Positions 16,474 through 26,263 of a DNA stretch of 64,000 nt are shown in pieces. The DNA lies in assembly GCF_014656375.1 (NCBI RefSeq), contig NZ_BNCH01000010.1:1-64000 (forward strand), in the 5' to 3' direction. Numbering within the stretch: position 1 is the stretch's first letter; every line of letters begins with the position of its first letter. Origin of the DNA: Aliiroseovarius zhejiangensis (GTDB lineage: Bacteria; Pseudomonadota; Alphaproteobacteria; Rhodobacterales; Rhodobacteraceae). The position numbers were made by a program, and so were the translations under genes. The notes below the pieces were generated by a model, which had not been told where the DNA came from, made no database searches, and saw only the letters and a list, made by a program, of their open reading frames with translations.

Positions 16474-17807
16474 TTCATTTCCTCTCCGCCTTCGGGAACC
16501 AGCCAACCGGTGACGCTTCGGCGATCGTCAAAAATCTGACGCGCGGCCTGCATAACCTGTTCGGGTGTGACCGCCTGCAATATGTCAGGCCAGGCCTGCA
16601 CGTCATCAATCGTCAGGCCCGCGGTCAGCGCACGGCCATATCGCTGCGCGCGCGACATCGCACTGTCTTGCGCATAAATCTGATCGGCGCGGATCTGGAA
16701 CTTGATGCGTTCGAACTGTTCCGGGTCGATGCCGGTTTCCAGAAACTTGGCGATCTGTTCGTCCAGCGCGGCTTCGGCCTCGGCCAGGCTGACGCCCTGT
16801 TTGGGATAGACGACCAGCGAAAACTCGGTGTCGTCCAGCATGACCGATCCATAGGCCGCCCCGGCATAGACGGCGATCGGGTTGTCAAATTGCAGCGCCC
16901 GCCCCAGAACGGATGTTGCCCCGCTGCCGCCCAGAATCTCGGCCAGATAGACAAGCGCGGCGGCCTGTTCCTGCGCGCCTGGATCACGTTCAGGGGCCGC
17001 ATACTGTCGATAGACATAGGGTTGAGACACACGCGGGTCTTCGAATCGCACTCGACGCTCGGCCAGTTGCGGCGGCTCGGCGCGGCGCTCGCGTTCGGTC
17101 AGGCCGGGTGTAGGTTTCAGGGGTCCGTAATATTCCTGCGCCAGCGCGCGCACCTCGTCCGGAGTCACGTCACCCGCAACAATCAAGATCGCATTGTTGG
17201 GGGCATAGAAGCGTTCATAAAACGCCAGCGCATCTGCGCGCGACAGCTTCGCCGCCTCGTGTCGCCAACCGATGATCGGGGTGCCGTAAGGATGGTTCAG
17301 ATAAGCCGCCGCATTCATCTGCTCGTGAAACAGCGCGCCGGGGTCGCTGTCGGTGCGTTGGGCACGTTCTTCCAATATGACGTTGCGTTCGGTGACGATG
17401 TCGTCTTCGGTCAGCCGCAGGTTGCGCATCCGATCAGCTTCCATCTGCATCATCAGGCCCAGACGATCCGCGGCGACCCGTTGGAAATACGCGGTGTAGT
17501 CCTGCGATGTGAATGCATTGTCGGACCCGCCGTTTTCGGCAACGACGCGGCTCAACTCGCCAGCTTCCATGGTGTCGGTGGCCTTGAACAACAGGTGTTC
17601 CAGAAAATGCGCGATGCCCGACACGCCGGGCTCCTCGTCCGCCGCACCCGCGCGATACCACAACATATGCACGACAACCGGCGCGCGATGGTCTTCGATC
17701 ACCACGACCTCAAGCCCATTGTCCAGTTTGAAATCGGTGACGCCATCCTTGGCAAGTGCCGGGGTGCCCAGCCCGAAGGCCAGAAAAGCCGCAATCAGAA
17801 ACCGCAT
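16470..17807 (-). CDS. M16 zinc peptidase, catalytic subunit
   Basis: This 445-residue exported insulinase/processing-peptidase homologue has the signal peptide MRFLIAAFLAFGLGTPALA. The zinc site SGIAHFLEHLLFKAT (H-x-x-E-H, about residues 69-73) and the distal glutamate in ERNVILEE are intact. It probably cleaves peptides in the periplasm together with the inactive M16 partner whose gene overlaps its end. The start at 17807 follows AGGAG; an in-frame ATG nine codons upstream would disrupt the signal peptide. Its natural substrate is unknown. Confidence 0.92.
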   Translation of the reverse strand: MRFLIAAFLAFGLGTPALAKDGVTDFKLDNGLEVVVIEDHRAPVVVHMLWYRAGAADEEPGVSGIAHFLEHLLFKATDTMEAGELSRVVAENGGSDNAFTSQDYTAYFQRVAADRLGLMMQMEADRMRNLRLTEDDIVTERNVILEERAQRTDSDPGALFHEQMNAAAYLNHPYGTPIIGWRHEAAKLSRADALAFYERFYAPNNAILIVAGDVTPDEVRALAQEYYGPLKPTPGLTERERRAEPPQLAERRVRFEDPRVSQPYVYRQYAAPERDPGAQEQAAALVYLAEILGGSGATSVLGRALQFDNPIAVYAGAAYGSVMLDDTEFSLVVYPKQGVSLAEAEAALDEQIAKFLETGIDPEQFERIKFQIRADQIYAQDSAMSRAQRYGRALTAGLTIDDVQAWPDILQAVTPEQVMQAARQIFDDRRSVTGWLVPEGGEEMK

Positions 17808-17926
17808 CTGAAACTCCTGTCTGTTCGTGATCAAGTTACGCGTGATCGCGCGGGCTTCAACCTGCGCAAACAGAGTTGTGATCGCAGACGGTCAGAAAAC
17901 GAAACAGGGGCCAGGCGACCCCGCAA

Positions 17927-18454
17927 TCACTGCGCGGCTGCCGGATCGGGTGGGGCGGCGGGCGTCCAGATTCCCAAACGGCGCAGGCGTTCAAGTTCGC
18001 GATGCTGGTCAAGTTCCTGCGCCGCGTAGGCGCTGTAATAGACGTTCACGTTGAACAAGCGTTCAAGCAGTTTGCCGCGATTTTCCTGCCGCCAGGTCAG
18101 GTCTTCGGCTGCCAGTTGGCTGCGAATGCCGGACGAGACACCATAACGGCTGGCCGCCGTGACAAGCGCCCCTTCGCCACCGCGCAGACCCGATCCGCGC
18201 AACTGCCCCCCCAGCGCGGCAATGGCATCTGCATTGGGCGTTGGGTCGGTGATGTTGGTGCCGCCCGGCGTGGGCGTCGGCAGCTCGGAATAGCTCGTCG
18301 GCTCTTGCAGGGGTTTTGTCGGCAAGATGGCGAATTCATCCGGGCCGGATTGGCTGGCCCTCAGGTTCATCAGGCTCGGCTCGTTCTTCGAGCAGGCTGT
18401 CAGAAAAACACCGATGCACAAAGCGGCCAGAAGTTTAACGGATGAAAAGCGCAT
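17927..18454 (-). CDS. DUF3035 lipoprotein, BamF-like
   Basis: This 175-residue lipoprotein has a signal peptide and lipobox LTAC (Cys21), followed by SKNEPSLMNLRASQSGPDEFAIL and the proline-rich KPLQEPTSYSELPTPTPGG. This DEFAI...PL..P region is the mark of DUF3035 proteins, described as BamF of the alphaproteobacterial outer-membrane beta-barrel assembly machine. The C-terminal half is helical and ends in an Ala/Pro tail. It follows lspA, the lipoprotein signal peptidase that would mature it, by 54 bp. Confidence 0.85.
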   Translation of the reverse strand: MRFSSVKLLAALCIGVFLTACSKNEPSLMNLRASQSGPDEFAILPTKPLQEPTSYSELPTPTPGGTNITDPTPNADAIAALGGQLRGSGLRGGEGALVTAASRYGVSSGIRSQLAAEDLTWRQENRGKLLERLFNVNVYYSAYAAQELDQHRELERLRRLGIWTPAAPPDPAAAQ

Positions 18455-18508
18455 GTGTCGATATAACCCTCGTTTCCTACCGCTTCTTAGCCCATCTGGA
18501 AACGCGCG

Positions 18509-18979
18509 TCACGGGGTCTTCTTCGCGGATGAGAAGAGAACCAGACCAATCGCCCCTGCAAAGACGAAAATGTCGGCCACGTTAAACGAAAACGGGTTCT
18601 GGATGCCGCAACAGGACATGTTCAGAAAATCCACCACTGCCCCGTAATAGATACGGTCCACCGCATTGCCCAGCGCGCCACCGACCAGCAAGCCCGCCGC
18701 GACATGTGCCAGTTTGCCAAGCTTTTCGCGGCGCACCCAGATGATGACCCAAGCCGAGATTACGGCGCTCAGCCCCACCAAAACCCAACGCATCGTCGCG
18801 GCGTCCGACCCGAACAGTCCGAAGTTCACACCCGTGTTCCACGCCATCTGATAGACCAGATAAGGTGGCCAGATCTGGACCACGCCGACGCGGTCCAGAT
18901 CAAGCACATATAGCGCATGATACTTGGTGCCCTGATCCAGAGCGAAGGCCAGAATGGCCGCTATCAGCAACGCGCGCAT
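18509..18979 (-). CDS. lspA: Lipoprotein signal peptidase (signal peptidase II)
   Basis: This 156-residue inner-membrane aspartic protease cleaves diacylated prolipoproteins. It has four hydrophobic helices. The catalytic aspartates lie in GNAVDRIYYGAVVDFL and FNVADIFVFAGA, and WNTGVNFGLF matches the conserved N-terminal loop. I chose MRALLIAAILAFALDQGTK as the N-terminus; upstream in-frame codons would overlap purH. It is seven bases after purH and upstream of the BamF-like lipoprotein gene. Confidence 0.95.
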   Translation of the reverse strand: MRALLIAAILAFALDQGTKYHALYVLDLDRVGVVQIWPPYLVYQMAWNTGVNFGLFGSDAATMRWVLVGLSAVISAWVIIWVRREKLGKLAHVAAGLLVGGALGNAVDRIYYGAVVDFLNMSCCGIQNPFSFNVADIFVFAGAIGLVLFSSAKKTP

Positions 18980-18986
18980 GGTCAGG

Positions 18987-20576
18987 TCAGTGCCGGAAAT
19001 GGCGCATGCCGGTGAACACCATGGCAAGCCCTGCGTCGTTGGCAGCGGCGATCACCTCGTCATCGCGCATCGACCCACCCGGCTGGATAACACATGTCGC
19101 GCCTGCGGCTGCGGCTTCCAGTAACCCATCAGGGAACGGGAAAAACGCATCCGACGCCACGGCGGACCCTTTGGCAAGGCTCTCGGACAGGCTCAGTTCA
19201 TCCGCCATGCGCTGGGCCTTGGCGGCGGCAACATTGGCGCTGTCCAGACGGCTCATCTGCCCCGCGCCCACGCCCACCGTGGCGCGGTCTTTCACATAGA
19301 CGATGGCGTTCGATTTGACATGCTTGCCGACTTTCCAGGCAAACAGAAGATCGCGCAACTGCTCGTTCGTCGGTGCCTTTTCGGTCACGACCTTCAGGTC
19401 GTTCAGCCCGATATATCCGACGTCCTTATCCTGCACCAGCAAGCCGCCCGACACCTGTTTGAACGCCGTCAGCGGTTCGCGCGGGTCCGGCAGGCCATCG
19501 GTCAGCAAAAGGCGCAGGTTTTTCTTGGCGGCAAAAATCTCGCGGGCTTCATCGGACGCACCCGGCGCAATCACCACCTCGGTAAAGATCTCGGTGATCT
19601 TGGTGGCGGTGTCCGCATCCAACGGTTGATTCAGCGCGACGATGCCCCCGAAGGCCGAGGTGCGGTCGCAGTCAAAGGCTTTCTGATAGGCGTCTGCCAG
19701 CGTGTCACCCAACGCCACGCCACAGGGGTTGGCGTGCTTGATGATCGCCACGGCGGGGCTGTCGGTTGGGTCGAACTCGGCGACCAATTCAAACGCGGCG
19801 TCGGTGTCGTTGATGTTGTTGTAGCTGAGTTCCTTGCCCTGCAATTGCTGTGCGGTTGCCACGCCGGGGCGGTTCGACCCATCGGTATAGAATGCCGCCT
19901 GCTGGTGGCTGTTTTCGCCATAGCGGAGCGTCTGCTTCCATTCGCCCGCGAAAGCACGCCGATGTGGGGCTTTCAGGTCAAGCGCGCCGGCCATCCAATT
20001 CGACACCGCCGCGTCATAGGCCGCCGTGCGGGCATAGGCTTTCTGCGCCAGTTTCTTGCGAAGCTTTGGGCAGGTCGATCCATCGTGCTGGTCCAGATCG
20101 CCCAACAGCTTGGAGTAATCTTCCACATCGACAACGACGCTTACAAAGGCGTGGTTCTTGGCAGCGGCACGGATCATCGCAGGCCCGCCAATGTCGATAT
20201 TTTCGATGCAAGTGTCATAGTCGGCGCCCGAGGCGACCGTCGCCTCGAACGGATAGAGGTTCACCACCAACAGGTCGATCGCCCAGATGCCGTGTTCTTC
20301 CATTGATGCAAGGTGTTCGTCATTGTGGCGCAAGGCCAACAGGCCACCATGCACCATCGGATGCAGGGTCTTGACGCGGCCATCCATCATCTCGGGGAAA
20401 TCCGTGACCTCGGCCACGTCTTTCACCGTCACACCCGCATCGCGCAACGCCTTGGCGGTCCCGCCGGTGGACAGGATCTCAATCCCGCGCGCTTCCAGCG
20501 ATTGACCCAGATCAATCAGGCCGGTCTTGTCAGATACGGAAATCAGCGCGCGGCGCACGGGATGAAGGTCGGTCAT
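18987..20576 (-). CDS. purH: Bifunctional IMP cyclohydrolase / AICAR formyltransferase
   Basis: This enzyme catalyses the last two steps of purine synthesis in the cytosol. The 529 residues fit the family. The N-terminal MGS-like IMP cyclohydrolase domain starts [17 protein letters not shown]. The C-terminal transformylase has [15 protein letters not shown] (catalytic Lys-His) and the final [13 protein letters not shown] with [10 protein letters not shown]. It lies 21 bp after the heparinase-like gene. The rsmB-heparinase-purH order is common in roseobacters as I recall. Confidence 0.97.
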   Translation of the reverse strand: MTDLHPVRRALISVSDKTGLIDLGQSLEARGIEILSTGGTAKALRDAGVTVKDVAEVTDFPEMMDGRVKTLHPMVHGGLLALRHNDEHLASMEEHGIWAIDLLVVNLYPFEATVASGADYDTCIENIDIGGPAMIRAAAKNHAFVSVVVDVEDYSKLLGDLDQHDGSTCPKLRKKLAQKAYARTAAYDAAVSNWMAGALDLKAPHRRAFAGEWKQTLRYGENSHQQAAFYTDGSNRPGVATAQQLQGKELSYNNINDTDAAFELVAEFDPTDSPAVAIIKHANPCGVALGDTLADAYQKAFDCDRTSAFGGIVALNQPLDADTATKITEIFTEVVIAPGASDEAREIFAAKKNLRLLLTDGLPDPREPLTAFKQVSGGLLVQDKDVGYIGLNDLKVVTEKAPTNEQLRDLLFAWKVGKHVKSNAIVYVKDRATVGVGAGQMSRLDSANVAAAKAQRMADELSLSESLAKGSAVASDAFFPFPDGLLEAAAAGATCVIQPGGSMRDDEVIAAANDAGLAMVFTGMRHFRH

Positions 20577-20597
20577 GGCTGTAGGCCCCTTTGGCTC

Positions 20598-22367
20598 TTA
20601 ACTTGGCAGCTCCGCCGTGTCACCGCGTTCAAGGTCACGCAAAACCGATGGGGTTTCCTGCGCCTTGGCCAGCGTCCAGCGGATGCGTGTCGCATAATCC
20701 ATTGCGACGCCAGATAGAACCACTTGTTTTGATTTGCGCGGCTTCAACCGCGTCTTTTCCAGATAAACGCTGCCCTCCAGCGTCAATTCGCCACGACCTT
20801 CGAAGCGAAACACCCAGATTTCCCCGGACCTCAGCGCCATGGACACCGCCGTGCCGCCCAGATCAAGCGTCGCATCCACATCAGGGTGCAGATGGAACCT
20901 GATGTGAAACGGGATGCCTTGCAGCGCCACCTGATCCATCGCGCGATCAAACCGCGCCTGATCAGCATCGGACACAGCCGCCAGCGTGTCTTCGCCCGAA
21001 ACGCCGCGGCCGTTCTGGCTCAGCTCGATCTGGCGCATATGGGTCAGGCCGTGACTGTTGATATAGCCGTCATGCGCCGCAACAATGACCGCGCCGTTGG
21101 CGTCATCCTGTCGCTGCAAATGAACCTTTGCCGGGGTCGAGGTCAGAAACACCTTTGCCCCGCCGCCATAATTCTGCGCAGCCCCCAGCCGCGACGACGA
21201 AAGGCCCGCCAGCCCTAGAACCGAATGTGACGGCGTGGCGCGTCCAGCCTTGTGCCAGTCCGCCCCGAAATGCGCGCCCGACCCGCAATTCACGATCAAT
21301 GGCCGCCGCCCCGAAGTCAGTTCAAACGCAAGCGTCGAGGCATGGGCGTTCGCAGACGCAAGCCCGGTCGGGGGCCGCGCGGTGTCCATGATCAGGCTGG
21401 TCCGCCCCGCGCTGAGCCGGGTATAGCCCATCGCAAGCCCGGTCGAAGGCCCCGCCCGCACGCCTGACGTTGCAAGCGCATGGTCCAATCGCCCCTCAAG
21501 CCCGCGCCCGCCGCCATGAAACCGCGCCAACCCGCCATCCGCATGCCTGAGTGCGCGCAGGGTCGGCGCGATCCGTTCGATCGCCCCCATATGCGCGGGG
21601 GCGACCTGACGCCCGCTTTCAGACAGGGCTTGCGCGGCCCAGTTCAGAAGCGTGAAAACATCCAGCAATTCCTCGGGGTTGCGGGTGGGTATCCCGCCCT
21701 CGGCGTCGATCTGGTCGGCGCATTCCCGCGCAAGGGCTTTCACGGCGGGGCCGACATGGCGTTCCATCCCCTCAAGCCCCAGCCCGGCATAGATCAGGCC
21801 TGTCAGGGCTTCGAACCGGGGCAGACCGGGGGTTGCGGCATGCCACCTGCGCGACAGAAAGATCGTCTGCTGGCCCAGCGACCGAAAGAAGGCGCGGCTT
21901 TCGTCGGGCGTCATCCCCGCCATCAGGAAAATCGCGTGGTTGATCCAGCGGATCAACCGCCGCCCGGTCAGATCCGGCGTCCAGCCGTCGCCATCCCCTT
22001 TGCCATAGCGTTTGATCCAGCCGAGCAGCCAGACCTGGGCACGCCTGCGCGCCTCGCCATCACCGACGCTGGCCAGATCGTCCAGCCAGACAAAGCCTTG
22101 CGTTTCCTCGGAAAATCCCTGACTGGGCGGCGTTACATCCCATAAACCCTTGTCCGGGGCATTCACCAGATGCCCGGCAAACAGATAGTTGCCCGCAATC
22201 AACTGCTTACCGCGCGCAAAAGCGCCGATGGTGCGGGGTTCGGGCTGCGATACGAACCCGGTGGCAGGGCGCGCACGCGCCGCGCGCTTCGCCTGAAAGC
22301 GATTCGCGAAACGGGTTCGGAACCCGGAAAATCCGTCTTGATGCACCACTGGGACGCCTCGCCTCAA
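20598..22367 (-). CDS. Heparinase II/III family protein
   Basis: This roughly 589-residue cytosolic-looking protein has the alpha-toroid half (GRRLIRWINHAIFLMAG, LPRFEALTGLIYAGLGLEG) and the C-terminal beta-sandwich (ELTSGRRPLIVNCGSGAHFG, SHSVLGLAGLSSSRLG, AAHDGYINSHGLTHMRQIEL) of heparinase II/III. The catalytic-type histidine sits in that last segment. No signal peptide is seen. The true start is uncertain: TTG at 22367 directly follows a stop codon, and GTG at 22349 has a better GAGGCGAGG site. The substrate is unknown. Its conserved place beside rsmB and purH suggests a cell-envelope housekeeping role rather than scavenging. Confidence 0.85.
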   Translation of the reverse strand: MRRGVPVVHQDGFSGFRTRFANRFQAKRAARARPATGFVSQPEPRTIGAFARGKQLIAGNYLFAGHLVNAPDKGLWDVTPPSQGFSEETQGFVWLDDLASVGDGEARRRAQVWLLGWIKRYGKGDGDGWTPDLTGRRLIRWINHAIFLMAGMTPDESRAFFRSLGQQTIFLSRRWHAATPGLPRFEALTGLIYAGLGLEGMERHVGPAVKALARECADQIDAEGGIPTRNPEELLDVFTLLNWAAQALSESGRQVAPAHMGAIERIAPTLRALRHADGGLARFHGGGRGLEGRLDHALATSGVRAGPSTGLAMGYTRLSAGRTSLIMDTARPPTGLASANAHASTLAFELTSGRRPLIVNCGSGAHFGADWHKAGRATPSHSVLGLAGLSSSRLGAAQNYGGGAKVFLTSTPAKVHLQRQDDANGAVIVAAHDGYINSHGLTHMRQIELSQNGRGVSGEDTLAAVSDADQARFDRAMDQVALQGIPFHIRFHLHPDVDATLDLGGTAVSMALRSGEIWVFRFEGRGELTLEGSVYLEKTRLKPRKSKQVVLSGVAMDYATRIRWTLAKAQETPSVLRDLERGDTAELPS

Positions 22368-22468
22368 TCATCCAACTGTGTTGAACTCATGCCCCTCTGA
22401 CGGGGGCCTTGGCAAAAAGCATACAGACCCGCATGACGAGAGTCATCGGCGAATTGTGGCAATGCAGG

Positions 22469-23728
22469 TCAGGTTTTGCGAAATGCCGTGATGAAGAACC
22501 CGTCCATCCCGCCAAGGTCCGCGTTGTAATGCGGCATGATGCGCAAACCTTCGGGGCCGATCCAGCGCGCGTCGACACCGGGCAATCGCAGTGCGTCCAG
22601 ATCAAGCTGAATGTTGTCATGGCGGCCCAGCGCATCGCGCACCTGCTCTTCGCCCTCGTCGATCAGAAGGCTGCAGGTGCAAAACACCAGCCGCCCGCCG
22701 GGCTTCAACAGCCCAATTGCACGGTCGATCATGTATTCCTGCAACTCGAACAGGCCGGGAAAGTCGCTGCCATCCTTGGCGTGCGGCAAATCAGGGTGCC
22801 TGCGGATCGTGCCCGTGGCTGTGCATGGGGCGTCCAGCAGGATCGCGTCGAACTGAGGTTCATCGAATTCCAGCGCGTCGCCGACCACGACCCGCGCGGC
22901 CAACCCGCTGCGCTCAAAGTTCTCGGCAACCCGTTTCATCCGCACCTCGGACACGTCCAGCGCGGTCACATCCGCGCCCATCGCGGCCAGTTGCAAGGTC
23001 TTGCCACCGGGGGCGGCGCACATATCCAGCACACGGTCGCCGGCTTTGGGCGCCAGAACCTTCGCGGGCAAAGCGGCAGACGCATCCTGCACCCACCAAT
23101 CGCCCGCCTCGTACCCGTCCAGTGCTGTCACCTGCCCTGCGTCCTGCAAGCGCACCGACCCGGTGGGCAGCAAGGCTCCGCCAAGCCGCTTGGCCAGTTC
23201 GGCGGCATCGCTTTTCGCGGTCAAATCAAGCGGAGGGGCCAGCGCCTGCACCGCCTCGATCGCTTCGACCTGCGTCTTGCCATAATCCGCGATCAGCGGC
23301 TTGCGCAGCCATTTCGGCAGGCGAGGAATGGGCAGGCTGTCCCACTTGCCCTTCTCGCCATCGACCTTGCGCAGAACGGCGTTGACCAACCCAGCCATGC
23401 GTTCGGTTTCGCGCGAGGCACGGGTCGCGGCCACGAGGTCATTCACCACACCATGCGCAGCCCCACCGGTGCAAATCTCGGCCACACCCAGCCGCAGAAT
23501 GTTAAACACTCGCGCCGGGGGGCGCTTTTTCAGATGCGGCCCCAACATGCGGTCGGCCCGGTCCATATTTCGCAGCGCCAGAAGGGTCAGACGCTGGGCA
23601 CGGGCGCGATCTTCGGGCGCGGCTTTCGCCAGCCGTTTTGGTAATGCCTCGGACAGCAGCCGATGCTCGTCCAGCACATCCCCCAACAGATCGACCGCGA
23701 TATGGCGCGGGTCCAGAACCTTGCTCAT
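22469..23728 (-). CDS. rsmB: 16S rRNA m5C967 methyltransferase (RsmB/Fmu)
   Basis: This 419-residue protein has an N-terminal NusB-like RNA-binding domain (LRNMDRADRMLGPHLKKRPP) and a C-terminal Rossmann methyltransferase. SAM-binding motif I is VLDMCAAPGGKTLQLAAMG, and the two catalytic-site cysteines are in LLDAPCTATGT and LVFCTCSLL. I chose ATG 23728 (MSKVLDPR); the upstream candidate is a TTG without support. It is the first gene of the minus-strand series through rmuC. Confidence 0.93.
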   Translation of the reverse strand: MSKVLDPRHIAVDLLGDVLDEHRLLSEALPKRLAKAAPEDRARAQRLTLLALRNMDRADRMLGPHLKKRPPARVFNILRLGVAEICTGGAAHGVVNDLVAATRASRETERMAGLVNAVLRKVDGEKGKWDSLPIPRLPKWLRKPLIADYGKTQVEAIEAVQALAPPLDLTAKSDAAELAKRLGGALLPTGSVRLQDAGQVTALDGYEAGDWWVQDASAALPAKVLAPKAGDRVLDMCAAPGGKTLQLAAMGADVTALDVSEVRMKRVAENFERSGLAARVVVGDALEFDEPQFDAILLDAPCTATGTIRRHPDLPHAKDGSDFPGLFELQEYMIDRAIGLLKPGGRLVFCTCSLLIDEGEEQVRDALGRHDNIQLDLDALRLPGVDARWIGPEGLRIMPHYNADLGGMDGFFITAFRKT

Positions 23729-23797
23729 CGGCAACCCTTTGCGTTTTACCTTCGCGCGACCTATATCATGGCACGGAAAGCCACAAGGATCAGGCCC

Positions 23798-24001
23798 ATG
23801 CCCGACACGCCGTCAAAGCCAGAAGCGGAAAAGCGCGACCTGCCGCCCGCCGCCCAACGTGCACTTGCTGAAGCCGCAGAACGCCGCAAAAAAGCCGAGG
23901 CAGAGGCCAAAGCCCGCCCCAAGGAATACGGCGGTCGCGATGGGCCGGAACCCGTTCGCTATGGCGATTGGGAGAAGAAGGGCATCGCGATCGATTTCTG
24001 A
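23798..24001 (+). CDS. Succinate dehydrogenase assembly factor 4 homologue (DUF1674)
   Basis: This is a 67-residue protein. The C-terminal block EYGGRDGPEPVRYGDWEKKG ending in IAIDF is the invariant DUF1674/SDHAF4 signature. The N-terminal half is a charged Ala/Lys/Glu helix. In mitochondria SDHAF4 binds flavinylated SdhA and assists complex II assembly; in bacteria the role is inferred. I chose the start at 23798, which has AAGGA upstream; ATG 23768 would add ten residues. It is monocistronic, between divergent rsmB and convergent dapB, and not linked to the sdh genes. Confidence 0.85.
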   Translation: MPDTPSKPEAEKRDLPPAAQRALAEAAERRKKAEAEAKARPKEYGGRDGPEPVRYGDWEKKGIAIDF

Positions 24002-24017
24002 TCGACACCCTTGCGGG

Positions 24018-24827
24018 TCACAGCCCCAACACATCCATCATGTCGTATTCGCCGGGTTTCTTGCCCTGCCCCCATAGGGCGGCCTTGACCGCGCCACGGG
24101 CAAAAATCGCACGATCCGTCGCAAGGTGGCGCAACACGATCCGTTCGCCGGGGGCTGCAAACATCACGTCATGTTCGCCCACGATGTCGCCACCGCGCAC
24201 GGCATGAAAGCCAATGTCACCACGTTTGCGCGCGCCGGTTATCCCGTCCCGGCCTCGATCCGACACATCCGCCAGATCGACACCACGCCCCTCGGCGGCC
24301 GCTTCGCCCAGCATCAGCGCGGTGCCTGACGGGGCGTCGACCTTGTGATGGTGATGGGCCTCAGTAATCTCGATGTCAAAATCTTCATCCAACGCTTCTG
24401 CAACTTTGCGTGTCAACTGCACCAACAGATTGACGCCAAGGCTCATATTGCCCGCGCGAATGATGGTCGAATGACGTCCAGCCAGTGCCAGTTTCGCCAG
24501 ATCATCATCGCCAAGCCCTGTGGTGCCGATCACATGAACAGCCCGCGCCTGTGCGGCGATCTCGGCCATCGCGACGGTGGCAGCAGGCGCAGTGAAATCA
24601 ATGACCGCCTGCGCCTTTGCCATCGTTTCCAATGGATCGTCGGACACGATAACGCCCAGCGGCTGCCCGCCCATGCAGGCGCCCACATCCTGCCCGATCC
24701 AGTCGTGCCCCGGACGCTCCAACGCGCCCACCAGCCGCGCGCCATCCTGTGCGTTGACTTCACGGATCAGCATCTGACCCATCCGGCCCGACGCGCCCAT
24801 CACCACAATGCCCGGCAATTCGCTCAT
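24018..24827 (-). CDS. dapB: 4-hydroxy-tetrahydrodipicolinate reductase
   Basis: This enzyme reduces hydroxy-tetrahydrodipicolinate with NAD(P)H in the lysine/meso-diaminopimelate pathway. The 269 residues contain the dinucleotide loop [12 protein letters not shown] and the active-site block [18 protein letters not shown] with its His/Lys pair, followed by a C-terminal domain ending [14 protein letters not shown]. The start MSELPGIV has a GAAGGAG site upstream; the longer open frame runs antisense to rbfA and is rejected. The gene is divergent from rbfA. Confidence 0.96.
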   Translation of the reverse strand: MSELPGIVVMGASGRMGQMLIREVNAQDGARLVGALERPGHDWIGQDVGACMGGQPLGVIVSDDPLETMAKAQAVIDFTAPAATVAMAEIAAQARAVHVIGTTGLGDDDLAKLALAGRHSTIIRAGNMSLGVNLLVQLTRKVAEALDEDFDIEITEAHHHHKVDAPSGTALMLGEAAAEGRGVDLADVSDRGRDGITGARKRGDIGFHAVRGGDIVGEHDVMFAAPGERIVLRHLATDRAIFARGAVKAALWGQGKKPGEYDMMDVLGL

Positions 24828-24920
24828 CTGTATCTCCTTCGCTTCATCGCTGTCTAGCGCGCTTGCCCCATCTTGGCAAAGCCTGTTGCGAAGGCGCGCA
24901 ATCGGGCATACATGGCCCTC

Positions 24921-25346
24921 ATGGCAAAGAACCGTTTTCAAGACACTGCCGGCCCGACGCAGCGACAGTTGCGCATCGCCGAGCTGATCCGCCGGACCCT
25001 GTCCGAAGCCCTGATGCGTGGCGATGTGCACGACCCCGATCTGGGTCGCATGTCCATCACCATCGGCGAGGTGCGCGTGACACCGGACCTGAGCATCGCC
25101 ACCGTCTTCGCCCTGCCCCTTGGCGGCAAGGATGGAGATCTGGCGATCAAGGCGCTGGCCCGCAACAAGGGCGAACTGCGCCGCATTCTGGGTAAGGCGC
25201 TGAAGATCAAGCACACGCCCGACTTGCGTTTCATGGTCGACGAGACCTTCGACCAGATGGACAAGACCAACCGCCTCTTGTCACAGGAACGCGTGCAGCG
25301 CGACCTGCGCGCTAAGGATGACGAGGACGGGTCGGAGGACACCTGA
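24921..25346 (+). CDS. rbfA: Ribosome-binding factor A
   Basis: This 141-residue cold-shock KH-fold protein matures 30S subunits. [46 protein letters not shown] and [19 protein letters not shown] are family features, and the C-terminus is acidic ([11 protein letters not shown]). I start at [12 protein letters not shown] 24912 three codons upstream is an alternative. The stop codon overlaps the truB start (TGATG), so the genes are coupled. Unlike many bacteria, infB-nusA is not adjacent. Confidence 0.95.
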   Translation: MAKNRFQDTAGPTQRQLRIAELIRRTLSEALMRGDVHDPDLGRMSITIGEVRVTPDLSIATVFALPLGGKDGDLAIKALARNKGELRRILGKALKIKHTPDLRFMVDETFDQMDKTNRLLSQERVQRDLRAKDDEDGSEDT

Positions 25347-26251
25347 TGGGACGCCGCAAAAAGGGGCGGGACATTCACGGCTGGCTGGTCGTGGACAAAC
25401 CCGCCGGTGTCAGCTCGAACGCCGTGGTCAATAAGGTCCGCTGGGCGATGGACGCCAAGAAGGCCGGTCATGCCGGCACGCTGGACCCCGAAGCCACCGG
25501 CGTTCTGGCCGTGGCGCTGGGCGAGGCGACGAAAACCGTGCCCTATATCACCGACGCGCTGAAAGCCTATGTGTTCACTGTCAGGCTGGGGCAGGCGACG
25601 AACACCGATGACACCGAGGGCGAGGTGATCGCGGAAAGCGATCTGCGTCCGTCGGACGATGACATTCAGGCCGCGCTTGGTCAGTTCACCGGGCAAATCA
25701 TGCAGGTGCCACCGAAATTCTCGGCCGTGAAGATCGACGGCGAACGGGCTTACAAACGCGCCCGCGACGGCGAGGATGTGGACATCGCCGCCCGCCCCCT
25801 GTGGGTCGAGGATTTGGCGATGATCGACCGTCCTGACGCGGATCACGTAACGCTGGAGATGACCTGCGGCAAAGGCGGTTATGTCCGGTCCATTGCCCGC
25901 GATCTGGGCGAGGCGCTGGGATGCCTGGGTCACGTCCGCGAGCTGCGCCGCATCTGGTCCGGCCCCTTCGATGCCGCGGATAGCGTCAGCCTTGATCTGG
26001 TCGAGAAGCTGGCCAAAACCGGCGAGCTTGACGCCTATCTGCGCCCGCTTGAGGATGGATTGGCCGATCTTCCCGAACTGAAAACAACCGACGAAGGCGC
26101 TGCGCGTCTGCGCCACGGCAACCCCGGCTTGGTGATCGCGTCAGACGTCGAATATGGCGACGAGGCGTGGGCCTCGCACGACGGCAAGGCCGTAGCTGTC
26201 GGCATATATCGCGCGGGCGAATTGCACCCCTCGCGCGTGTTCAATCAGTAA
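25346..26251 (+). CDS. truB: tRNA pseudouridine(55) synthase
   Basis: TruB makes the universal pseudouridine 55 in the tRNA T-loop and has tRNA chaperone activity. The 301 residues start with [34 protein letters not shown] carries the catalytic aspartate at about residue 47, and [14 protein letters not shown] is the later motif. It is translationally coupled to rbfA. In many alphaproteobacteria rpsO follows; here about 3.9 kb with deoA and an RTX gene intervenes. Confidence 0.96.
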   Translation: MGRRKKGRDIHGWLVVDKPAGVSSNAVVNKVRWAMDAKKAGHAGTLDPEATGVLAVALGEATKTVPYITDALKAYVFTVRLGQATNTDDTEGEVIAESDLRPSDDDIQAALGQFTGQIMQVPPKFSAVKIDGERAYKRARDGEDVDIAARPLWVEDLAMIDRPDADHVTLEMTCGKGGYVRSIARDLGEALGCLGHVRELRRIWSGPFDAADSVSLDLVEKLAKTGELDAYLRPLEDGLADLPELKTTDEGAARLRHGNPGLVIASDVEYGDEAWASHDGKAVAVGIYRAGELHPSRVFNQ

Positions 26252-26263
26252 TCGCCACCCAAC

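Noticed and set aside
24828-25214. Upstream extension of dapB by 129 codons
   Set aside because: It runs antisense to rbfA; the conserved dapB start at 24827 has its own GAAGGAG site.
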